From Acanthopleura granulata (lineage: Eukaryota > Mollusca > Polyplacophora > Chitonida > Chitonidae), in contig JABBOT010000013.1 of the NCBI GenBank assembly GCA_016165875.1, forward strand, positions 10,799,478 through 10,863,477: 64,000 nucleotides of DNA. The letters run 5' to 3'. Below, in pieces: positions 1 to 9,343 of this stretch; position 1 is the stretch's first letter, and the number at the start of each line of letters is the position of its first letter. Position numbers and translations under genes: made by a program. The notes under the pieces were generated by a model. It was not told the DNA's origin, did no database searches, and saw only the letters and a program-made list of their open reading frames with translations.

Positions 1-283
1 TGTAGGTATATTGAATCATTGAGAGGTAGATGAATGTTTTCAATGTCTGCGTTACATATAGGAATCTTTCTTTGCCCGTCAAAGCCCATGGTGCCAGTTG
101 AATTTGTTGATCTTGAAAATCTTTAAAAAAGAGTTTATTTTAAGTTTTAAGTATTAAATAGCGTAATGCAGTATGTGTGAAAACAGACGGATATATAAGT
201 TCCTCCCTTCCATTCAGCTTCCACCTGCAGCCATGTCAATATGTATGATTTGATTTTCTCTCCTCCCTGTGCTGGTTTGTCAT

Positions 284-446
284 ATTTATTTGATTGGTGT
301 TTTATGCCGTACTCGAGAATATTTCACGTATACCACCTCGGCCAGCATTATGGTGGGAGGAAACCCGGCGGAGCTCGGGGGAAACCCAGGACTGGCAGGT
401 TGCTGGCGGACCTTCCCTCGTACGGCCGGAGAGGAATCCAGCATGA
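284..446 (-). repeat. SINE-A, 3' part
   Basis: In reverse complement this reads as the SINE-A body and tail: CGTACG..GGAAGG, a CCTCCCACCATAATGCTGG block, the TATTCTCGAGTACGGC stretch, then AAAACACCAATCAAATA. The tRNA-like head is missing, so the copy is 5' truncated. Other copies in this window define the family. Confidence 0.85.
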
Positions 447-1296
447 GTGTGTCGAATAATGGAGACCCAAAGTGCCTAATAAAAACAAACAGTGGCGTAG
501 CAACTTCGAGGACAACATTGCCATTGCTACAAGCAATGGCTGCCTGGTAGTGAATTTCGCCTTCCTCACGTGTATCGCAGAGGGATGTGTTCTAAACAAA
601 GTATATAGGCAGGGCAGAACAGTGTGGTTGGCTTGTTTGAAATCAGTTCTTTGTCCCTTTTCAAACCAAGGTTAATCAGTTCGGATTGATCATGGTGTGC
701 TTGGAATAAAATTCCGCAAAAATCTCTGGTATAAGTGGAGTTGCTAACAGCCGGTATTTGCTTTGACCATATTACTGGTTATATGAAAACCCTGATTTCG
801 ACACCCAGCAGCTGGATGTTTTTTATCCTAATACACAGGCTAACTCCTTGAGTTGTGTTTTCCTTTGATTTCACGACCCTGGAAGTAAAAGGCCTGAGCT
901 CGAAGAACGCAAAACAGGAAAACACCGACTTGAGCTATCCGCAAAGGATGTTGAAAACGGGGACAAAACGACCAGCTAAAATATCAGACCTCAGCTGACA
1001 CATGGCCGTCTGCAGATGCAGCTCTTTCTTGTGCGCAGGGTTGTTGTTGTTGTTAGAAAAACAATAGTTATGTATACAAAATATGTATGAAAACCAAAGA
1101 TTCCCCAAGGAGAAAGAACACTTTTCATTCTTAGAGGAAGAAAAAAAAATGTACACCAAATCATTTAATTTGCCTTTTATCATTAATCAGTTCATCAAGA
1201 CATTAAACATTTTAGACAGATAATTACAGTTTATTACAAACAACAATCAGCTCAAAAGATATATGGGCACATCAAACACTGTGGTAACCCTCAATT

Positions 1297-1443
1297 GGGG
1301 CCACTTTCACAAAACTCCACGAGTCAGTTTTTGTCGTATCTTCCCTCGCAAACCACGTCGTCTAGGCTATAGCACCACAAAGCGACGTGATTTGCGTGAA
1401 AAGTTACGAGAAACTTATTTGCGAAGTTTCGTGAAAGTGGGCC
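1297..1443. repeat. MITE-like element with imperfect terminal inverted repeats
   Basis: The left end GGCCACTTTCACAAAACT and the right end GAAGTTTCGTGAAAGTGGGC are reverse complements with few mismatches, about 145 bp apart. The interior also folds partly on itself and has no coding potential. It looks like a non-autonomous DNA transposon, but I could not define a target-site duplication. Confidence 0.6.
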
Positions 1444-2340
1444 TTGTTGTGTATCGTGAAGAGATCAGAGTAGGATTAACTTTCCAAAGAACAGTTTTTA
1501 TAGCTGTGTGGGCAAACCAAACATAAATCTACTTTCGCGGAATTTATATACATATATATGCTATAATTATATATTACCCTTACATTACGTTCTTGATAGG
1601 ACGTATGATGATAATATTTGCTTCATTTTTGCAGGACATTTTCATATGGAAAAGTTTAGAGCCGTCGACTAACAGGGAGTACCCAAATTGCATGGGTGCC
1701 ACCACTTGTTTGATGTTGTGAAATCTGTCATTAATCATGCTTTCTTTCGCACTTCAGCAGGTGGCTGTTGAATCTTTTCAGTGTGCTATGCATACGACTC
1801 TCATGTCTGCGTGTCCCTGTCTATGTATGTTATGAAGACTTAAACGTCAACTATTTTTTCATCTTTCACAAATGAATTAACTCAGGTACGTGAAGAGTGT
1901 CCTAACGTTAAAGTAAGGCATTGGTCAGTGGTGGCAAAGTTTCATATTCTGGATAGATATTTCGAATGTTTCAGTAATGTTTATAACATCTGAAATTTTT
2001 CTAGAATTCAAAAAAATTGAAAACGTAGTAAAATTAAATGAGTTATTCATTATACTCAATAAATCGGTCCTTGAAAAATCCTTGTAAACCCTCTTAATTC
2101 AATTAACTAACCAGCTAACCAATCATTCATGATGCCCTCGTCGTCTTGCTAGATTGTTGTTAAATTGTATGTTGTCTCACATTTACATCGCCAAGACTTA
2201 CAAACTGTTTTTTGGACTGCTTACTGTGGTCTTTTGTAGACTTTCACTCCCCTCTGAAGGAACTCTCACACTCCCCCATACTTGTCTGTATGTTTCATGG
2301 TTGAATATTCTGCACATTTCTCTTACGAAAAACTTATCTG

Positions 2341-2650
2341 TATCCTTCATGATTGGATTGTGTGCCCATATCCTTCATGGTTAACTTGTCCGTATCCTTC
2401 ATGATTGGATTGTGTGCCCATTTCCTTCATGATTAACTTGTCTGTATCCTTCATGATTGGATTGCGTGCCCATTTCCTTCATGATTAACTTGTCTGTATC
2501 CTTCATGATTGGATTGTGTGCCCATTTCCTTCATGATTAACTTGTCTGTATCCTTCATGATTGGATTGTGTGCCCATTCCTTTCGTGATTTAATTGTCTC
2601 TATCCTTCACGATTGAATTCTCTGCCCGTTTCCCTCACGACTAACTTGTG
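2341..2650. repeat. 52-bp minisatellite
   Basis: Units start TATCCTTCATGATTGGATTG and recur at 2341, 2393, 2445, 2497 and 2549, exactly 52 bp apart, followed by a diverged sixth unit. Each unit contains two related halves, TCCTTCATGATTGGATTG and TCCTTCATGATTAACTTG, so it arose from an older unit of about 26 bp. Degenerate copies reach back to about 2230. Confidence 0.9.
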
Positions 2651-3054
2651 TGATTATTTCCCTGTTTGATAAACTATACACTGAAGATTTCCCACATGTT
2701 TTAATGGACTTGTTGTCGTATTTTTCTAGACTGTTCTTTTTCCTTTATACTTGACTGGGTTGTTCATGTCATCCATGATCTGCCGAGCTTTTAGTTTACT
2801 TCCCAAGAACGAATGTGAACCACAACAGAACACATACACGGCCGTGTGTACCACCGAAATAAAAAAAAAAGAGTTTTTTTTTGGATGTGCACAATTTGTT
2901 TCTCTGTGATACAGAAAGTGTTCAATTTTGTTTACACGTTTTGTGTAGCTGTGGCAGACAATCGTATTTTTGAGGAATTCTTGTGTGATACCAACTGTAC
3001 ATGTATCTCGTGCCTCCACCATGCGTGACTCATCGCCTGGACTGCCCGTACTTG

Positions 3055-3071
3055 TATATATATATATATAG
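3055..3071. repeat. (TA)n microsatellite
   Basis: A run of about eight TA dinucleotides, seen directly. Confidence 0.9.
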
Positions 3072-3739
3072 GCGGTTCATTTCTCATGATTTATTACTGG
3101 ACAAATCATTTTCCCTGTGTTCCAAGGCTGCTCCATTAACCCTCATATTAGGTTAAGTGTTTCTTAACTAACATGGCCATTGTTATTTTACTCGTAGCGG
3201 TACACATTTTACCTTCGGTCTCTTGCAATGAATCGTCATGCGATACTGCTGAAGCCTTGCTATATCTTGCAATATCTCAGCCATATCGTGGCGAGATAAA
3301 ATTATGTATTACGGAATTATTTAAACTGGGGAAGTACCGAGAATTTTTGCTTTTTTTGTAGGGGTTAAGTTTTGGAGAATTAGACGCTCAGAATTTCATA
3401 AATGCTATTTTCTTAAAAGGATTTATCCAATGTTTATATTTGCAGATGTTCAGTTTTTTAGATAAGTTTTCATTTTATCTAAAAAAAATACTTGTTGTGT
3501 AATGTAATCATGTTCAAATCAATGAAATGATCAAATCAATAAACTGTTTTTTGTTTTATATATTCCTTTCCTTTTTTTCACCGTCATTGTCTGTGAGGAG
3601 TTGTCGTAGAACCCTTTCTGGATTTACGGAGAGGGCCTTAGGCCAGGCCTCATCTCTACCGTACCGTGTTACCGTAGCCAAACAGAGGGGTTCAGAGACC
3701 AAACTTCTGAACCCTTTAACCTGCCCTGTTCCTTCTAGA

Positions 3740-3790
3740 ATGATATCGCGGGGTGCGGGTTCAATCCCGGCCTTGGGCAGGGAATTTGTT
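3740..3790 (+). repeat. tRNA-like box B, possible SINE head fragment
   Basis: GCGGGTTCAATCCCGGCC matches a Pol III box B inside a T-arm-like hairpin. I see no good box A at tRNA spacing and no acceptor stem, so this is at most a remnant of a tRNA-derived SINE. Confidence 0.35.
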
Positions 3791-3939
3791 GATTCCTCCG
3801 CTCATTTGCAGTTAATGTTCATACCAAGAAGGAACAATGAATATACATATTCTAAGGAGTGAGTGAGGGAGTGCTTGGGGTTTAAAGTGGTAATTAACAA
3901 TGTTTCAGTCATGTGAGAATTAAAGTCCTGGTGCGTGTT

Positions 3940-4190
3940 TTTGGTGGCAGGGCGACTCCATGCCGTAAAAGTGCTTCCGCCACTGGAATATCATACGATA
4001 GACACCAGACATGGCGCCCCACCCAGTCACGTTATACTGACACCCCACCGACCAGCCCTGATTCCTTGCGCTAACCCCTCAATGATGAGCACAGAGCGAG
4101 TCATCAACAAGTACCATTTTTAAAGTCTTCAGAATAATCTCACACGGGCTTGAACCTGGATCTCCCGACCTGTAACCACCAGGCCACCGA
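3940..4190 (-). repeat. SINE-B copy
   Basis: In reverse complement it carries a box-B-like GGTTCAAGCC, the AAGACTTTAAAAATGGTAC block, the GGTGTCAGTATAACGTGAC block and a late CGGAAGCACTTTTACGGCAT segment. These match the 8816-9121 copy in the same order. The copy is diverged. Confidence 0.7.
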
Positions 4191-4532
4191 AGCGGTCATG
4201 TATTCTAAGCCATCCCCCCTCCCTTGTCGTCATATGACTGAAAAATTATTAAGTACGACGTAAATACCCAAGCATGCATGCATACTTGATGGACGGTCCA
4301 TTACCTTGAATTCAGCATGAGACGAAACTGTTGCTTGCTTTACATCTCATTGTAGAGGTATAGGTAGAAGTTTCCTTTAAATCCGGCTAAGGTGAGTATA
4401 TATCTTTCACAGCCTTTGCTATATACAGGTTATGGAAGGCTAACAGATGACCAATATTCCGTCTGGCTAATGAGAAAGATCGAACCTAATGATGATGATT
4501 CTTTAACAGCGTATAATATGTCATCATGCATA

Positions 4533-4751
4533 CTAGAACAGGTGTAGGTCTGCCAAAATGGTGGGTGGAGGGGCAGAATTTGTACCCATCGGAATACCTA
4601 TACACCGTTGAAGAATGGTTCCCTCAAATATCACGCAGTTGTTACTGAGAAATTCAAGTAACTCCATGAACACCGAGACTTCCTGTGAATGACAGCTCCT
4701 GCATGTAGCAGAAATGAAGAAGGCTTTGCTGCCTTTGACCTTAATGTGCAT
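4533..4751 (-). pseudogene. Decayed Penelope-like element reverse transcriptase fragment
   Basis: The minus strand encodes 72 residues that include CIGIPMGTNSAP followed by LADLHLF. The G-I-P-M-G-T-N-x-A-P ... LADLF block is a hallmark of Penelope-like retroelement reverse transcriptases, just upstream of the catalytic aspartates. Extra residues between the AP and LADL parts, and loss of the frame soon after, show it is a dead fragment. I find no GIY-YIG endonuclease and no flanking terminal repeats. The family call is from memory of the motif. Confidence 0.7.
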
Positions 4752-5256
4752 AGCGGTGACCGGTTTTGATCAAAGTTGATAAAATTTTATCAGTTAAATC
4801 TCTGACAGGCATAGTAGTATAGAGACTAGAGAAATTCCAAGTGGAAATGCCTGAACACGGTGCGTGCATGTTAGCATCTAACTAGTTCATCAGTGAGACG
4901 TTTTCAGTTCTTCATACAGTGGGCGTTGGAAATTTTAAAAATTACTCAGCAGTACTCTTTTCTAAATGACTGTAGTTCTGAGTGTATCGTCTTCGTTTCA
5001 GGGAATATGCTCGACACACTGGTTTGTGTGGTAAGAATTCGTGAAGCTGACTGAAGTGCTCACACAACACCCAAGGTCCGCTTTCACGAAGAGGGTGTAT
5101 AAAGTTTCGCCGAGGGTATCCACAATGGCGACGTGCCTCTACACAATGTGCCGTAATGGCAATTGCGTTTGATATAACTTTCACCCTATTTATATAACGG
5201 GGCCCTGGACCAAACGAATGCTGAAAGGCGAAATTTGTACACGCCATACCACCTTA

Positions 5257-5472
5257 GGCCTGTTTCACAAAGCGATTTTCCGCTAAAGCTTAAAACTTGA
5301 AGCATTCTTAGAAAACAAAATATTTGGTGCTGGATACTCAAATGGCTAAAATCGCCTTATGACAGCATAGAATCAGTGGTCAAAATTTAACCGATGTGAT
5401 GCACGTATTTCACAGTTTAATTTGGATTAGAAATTTTAGGGTAAAGCCCAAAATCGCTTTGTGAAACAGGCC
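5257..5472. repeat. 216-bp MITE with perfect 23-bp terminal inverted repeats
   Basis: The left end (5257-5279, starting GGCCTGTTTCACAAAGCG) is the exact reverse complement of the right end (5450-5472). The interior is AT-rich and non-coding. Perfect ends suggest recent mobility or selection by a transposase supplied elsewhere. Confidence 0.85.
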
Positions 5473-5671
5473 CCGGGAGACCAGTTTCCTCAAAATCCAG
5501 TGGGGGTACATATATTAGTTTTTATTGACATGCAACATTTCTTATATATGATACACGTTTTTCCGAAGCTAGCAGATCAGCGATGTAGCATTTAATGAAC
5601 GAGTAGGTGCAGTTTGATAAATATTACTTTCATATGGATATCACCAATGTTGTAGCTATGAGTTCAAGTGC

Positions 5672-5862
5672 AACCCATTGGCCTACTGGCTTCCTCTCTG
5701 GTCGTACGCCCGCAATCTGCGGATGGTTGTGGGTTACCGCCGGTCTCTGCCAGGTTTCCTTCCACCATAAAGCTGGCCGCTGTGGCACATGTATCTATTT
5801 TGGGCCCTCAGAAATATTCTTGAGTACGGCGTAAAACACCAATAAAATAAATAAATAAATTA
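5672..5862 (+). repeat. SINE-A, 5'-truncated
   Basis: Starts at the GGCTTCCTCTCTGG block and runs through ATCTGCGGATGG, CCACCATAAAGCTGGCCGC and ATTCTTGAGTACGGCGTAAA into an (AAAT)n tail. The tRNA-like head is absent. Confidence 0.85.
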
Positions 5863-6339
5863 ATGGATATTGCACATAGTCGAATTCATATCAGTAGAGG
5901 TAGAGGTCTGCTATAGAAAACAGAACCAAAATAAATATAAACCGTGTAGTAATTGCAACACAGATGGACGAATTAATTATACACACATAAGCGTTCACGA
6001 CAAACGCCTGTTTTTGCCTATCTGCACCAGAATAAATTTGTGACAAAACACCATAGATTATAAGTTAATTAAAATGGGATGTACGGATCAACACATACTT
6101 TGTACACCCTACATACGTCATTTTCATTTTAGCAGGCCTTATCGCCCTACCAAAATGAACATTAACAAAATAAATCTCCAAAATAGCTCGTCAGAACAAA
6201 CATCCTACAAAGACTGTCACGCAGGACAGGTTTTTGCATGGCGCTGTCTGAAATTTTCAATCAAAAAGTAAACCCCCCCTGGAACGAAGATGGCCAATTT
6301 AGCGAAGCATTATCATTGCCTGACGGTCTCGGTTTAATG

Positions 6340-6439
6340 ACTACCTCATGGCCACAGAAGCATGCGCGTGAAAAGAACCACGTGACCTCTCGCCGTCGTT
6401 TCAACAACAACAACAATGGCCGGTCAAGGGTCAGGACTG
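6340..6439 (+). promoter_or_regulatory. Possible promoter and first exon (speculative)
   Basis: A short GC- and CpG-richer island contains a CACGTGAC E-box-like site and then TTTCAACAACAACAACA directly before an ATG at 6416 in good context. The frame reads MAGQGSGL and reaches a GTATTA donor-like site at 6440 after eight codons, in phase 0. Phase 0 would be compatible with joining to otopetrin exon 2 at 9987. Nothing else supports transcription. Confidence 0.22.
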
Positions 6440-7243
6440 GTATTAAATTCTCTGGGATATCAAAAAATAAAAAAAAAAAAATAAAGAAAATCCGGTGTAT
6501 CGGGTTGTATGTTTGAAAGGTATTCGGCTAGGTGTGTGTGGTTGACATTGTTCGGTACCTGGTATTGACAGACCTAACGAAATTCTCCCCCCAGCCAGTT
6601 GTAGATCTTGTGAAACTCCGTGAAACTACTTGTTGAATTTCAACAAATGCAGAGGTCATTCGGAGGCGAAATTCGCGTCCAGGCGAACAAAAAAACAGAG
6701 GTAGTCTACAGAAGCCACGCTAAACGTTATTTGATCTTGGGGAATATACGGCCTGGGTTTTATACTCTTAGGTAAGTTGTTTATAAATCTGAGTACCATA
6801 GTACGATAACTTTTATCTTCAAAAGCCGCCATCACAGGGAATGTGCATACAGTTTATACATTTAAAACTGTATGCATTTACATTTCTACAGTATGATAGT
6901 AAAGATAAGAAGTTAAAGACCTGGATGTTGAAAGTGGAATGTTCTAATCCATTTCTCTTTAGTTACAGCTGAGGCGTTAAGTTAGGGAGATTTTCAGGTA
7001 CCTGACGAAGTGCGGTTCATGCCTTCCTTCGATCTTTTGAATGCAGTGTTCTTGAGAACAGCGTGAAATAGGGATAAAAGTAAAGAAATGGGTTGATCTT
7101 TCCAGTGTTCCGGTAATTCAAGCCTATTCTGAAGGTGAAATGTTTTTTGTTTTTTTGTATTTCAATGTTTTGAAATTCAACATATATGGTAAAGGGAGTA
7201 AATGGGATTAATCCGTGGGATTAAGCAAGGCCAAGAAGATTGT

Positions 7244-7365
7244 AATATTTTACGTACACGACGGCGGCCAGCATTACAGTGGATGGAAACCTGGCAGTGC
7301 CCTGGAGAAACCCACGGCCATCCGCAGACTGCTGAAAGACCTCGCCACTTACGACCAGAGGGGAA
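7244..7365 (-). repeat. SINE-A, diverged 3' part
   Basis: The reverse complement shows GATGGCCGTGGGTTTCTCC, a GCATTAC..GCTGG-like block and CTGGCCGCCGTCGTGTACG, the usual SINE-A order. Head and tail are both lost. Confidence 0.75.
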
Positions 7366-8105
7366 GTATATGTATGTTACCTTTCGTATACTGTTAACGG
7401 GCTTATGTAACAAATCAAAATTTTGTTCCCTTTTTTTTCCTTTTAATGTAAAATCGAGTGTAACATGTCGTTTTGTTGTCAATGAACGCTCCTAATAACC
7501 CCATATGGTACGCTTCCGAACTGTATCGTCCATTTACACCAATCGGTTTGCGGTTACATAGGATACACTTGCTCATTACTTTTAAACAGTGCATAGCTGG
7601 GTAGCATATAACATCGTGTTGAGTACAATCGCCACGTTGGATATATAAGCGGTTGCAATCGTCAAATTTATGAGATGCATCCTTCTGAGCATGCATAAGG
7701 TTTGGCTCATTAAATTTGTGCGCCATTGGCATTCTTTGTGTCTTTCCGGTATCGTTGAAAACCGAGGACTGGTCCTCTCTACATGGTTCCCTCCGAATTT
7801 CTTACGAACTACGTTTGCTTATTTTCTTCTGCAACGCCAAGCCTATAGGTTCTTGGAACAAACTCCTCATACAAAAATCAACAGAAATGGACGTATCATA
7901 ATCGGAAGACTTAACTGGACGTGGTCAGTAATTTAAATTCGTCGATATGTAACTATAGTGACGTATTTACATCCCCATGCAATGTACATAGACTTAAGTT
8001 TTGGAGAAAGTTATTCAGTGAGGTTAACTTTGAAGTGCTCTTTTTAACCGAATCATACAAAGAGACATGACCATTGCTGCGCATTGAATATACCTGTTGT
8101 AATTT

Positions 8106-8265
8106 TATTTGACTGGTGTTTTACACCGTACTCAAGAATATTTCACTTGTACGACGGCGGCCAGCATTCTGGTGGGCGGAAACCGCTCAGAGCCTGAGGG
8201 AAACCCACGACCATCGGCAGGTTGCTGGCAGACCTTCCCACGCACGGCCGGAGAGGGACCCTTTG
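8106..8265 (-). repeat. SINE-A, 3' part
   Basis: The reverse complement carries CCTGCCGATGGTCGTGGG, CCACCAGAATGCTGGCCG and the TTCTTGAGTACGGTGTAAAA tail. It is truncated before the tRNA-like head. A long open frame starting inside it is a by-product of the repeat. Confidence 0.85.
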
Positions 8266-8815
8266 TAAGGAAACATTTGCGTTTGAGTTCTTTCATCCCA
8301 TTTAAACAACCTTTGAAAATATTATGTCATATTGTTGTTTGCTCTTTAGTACATGCAGCTTTGTTTCCTATAAATTTGACTTCTACTGTAGGGAATGCCA
8401 TGATGTGTCTAAACCACAGTTTGCCGATGCTGTTTGGTTGGTTAAGTATTCCTCCACAGTTGTTTTGTGTCCCCTGTGGTATGCACGGAGTTCAGTTGAA
8501 GGTTTATATGTATTCCTCTATACATAGTGCAGTGCTTTTGTGCGTATGTCATGATGGAACTCAAGTTGTGGTTTCATATGCAATTCTGCACAAAACACAG
8601 TATTTATGTGTCCGTCAGTGAACGAAGTTTATGTTGAGGTCTCGTAAGCTCACCCTCGAAAGTAAAATCATTACATGACAAGGCGTCACGAGCGACTATA
8701 ATAAATGTTTCCGAAGAGTGCATTGTCAACGTTGAATTTCAAACCCTCATACAAAATTGCCCGTTAAATCCACTATTTCAGGAATAAAAAATTACCTTTT
8801 TTGTTCATCTCTTGG

Positions 8816-9121
8816 ACCCGCCGGGATAGCGGCAGTTGGTAGAGCGTCTGCTTTCTGAGGGAAAGATCTGGGTTCAAACCTCGGTCGGGTCATACCAAAG
8901 ACTTTAAAAAATGGTACATCCTAGGCACTAGTCGGCCCGGTGTCAGTATAATGTGAACGGGTGAGGGGGCTCGTTGGGTGTCTTCGGCAAGTCGTCTCGG
9001 TGAGGCAGCACCAGATAAAAGGTACGGTGGAAATCCGTCCTGCACAAAGGAGACACCGCCTTCGTATGAGTGAAATAATCTTGAGTAGGGCGTTAAACAA
9101 AAAGCATTCATTCATTCATTC
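8816..9121 (+). repeat. SINE-B, near full length, tRNA-like head
   Basis: The head has a box A (ATAGCGGCAGTTGGTAGAGC) and a box B (GGGTTCAAACC) at tRNA spacing, but its ends do not pair as an acceptor stem. A unique body follows, then TGAGTGAAATAATCTTGAGT and GGGCGTTAAACA, ending in (ATTC)n. The late part resembles the 3' end of SINE-A although the heads differ. It ends about 160 bp before the otopetrin start codon. Confidence 0.85.
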
Positions 9122-9127
9122 AGTTTG

Positions 9128-9243
9128 TTGATCTAATGGATTAATCCCTTCCTGGTAACGACTTTATCCGTAATCAGAAAAGGATACTTCCGTTAGACCG
9201 ACGAAAATGAAATCCGTCATCGAACGGATTTAACGGAAGAAAT
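9128..9243. repeat. Fragment of the foldback family seen at 11562-11926
   Basis: TCTAATGGATTAATCC, CCTGGTAACGA, GTAATCAG, CCGTTAGACC and CGGATTTAACGGAAGA occur in the same order as in the centre and right arm of the 11562-11926 element. It ends 37 bp before the ATG at 9281, so it probably forms part of the promoter or 5' UTR of the otopetrin gene. Confidence 0.75.
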
Positions 9244-9280
9244 ATTTTTCTGCAGCCAGAGCAAGACCCAATAGTCTGAT

Positions 9281-9343
9281 ATGGCGTCGCCAGAGGCTGA
9301 TTTACCGAAAGGAATCGCAGACTATGCTGTGGACATGATTGAG
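9281..9343 (+). CDS. Otop: Otopetrin exon 1 (start codon)
   Basis: Encodes MASPEADLPKGIADYAVDMI plus E, ending in phase 0 before GTATCT. It joins exon 2 in phase 0. This start is preferred over an in-frame ATG at 9807 because the exon 2 acceptor (TTATCATTCAG) lies downstream of that ATG. Confidence 0.6.

Larger units (their letters stand above)
1..9280. other. Intergenic region upstream of the otopetrin gene
   Basis: I see no convincing spliced gene here. The stretch is AT-rich and holds SINE copies, two short-inverted-repeat elements, a 52-bp minisatellite, a TA microsatellite and one decayed reverse-transcriptase fragment, each listed separately. Between the repeats (about 450-1290, 1450-2150, 2700-3550, 5870-6330, 6540-7240 and 7370-8100) I see only low-complexity or unassigned DNA. 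One possible first exon near 6416 is listed with low confidence. Confidence 0.7.

Noticed and set aside
8109..8621. Open frame of 170 codons on the + strand
   Set aside because: Its first part is the antisense of a SINE-A copy and the rest has no recognisable protein character or splice support.
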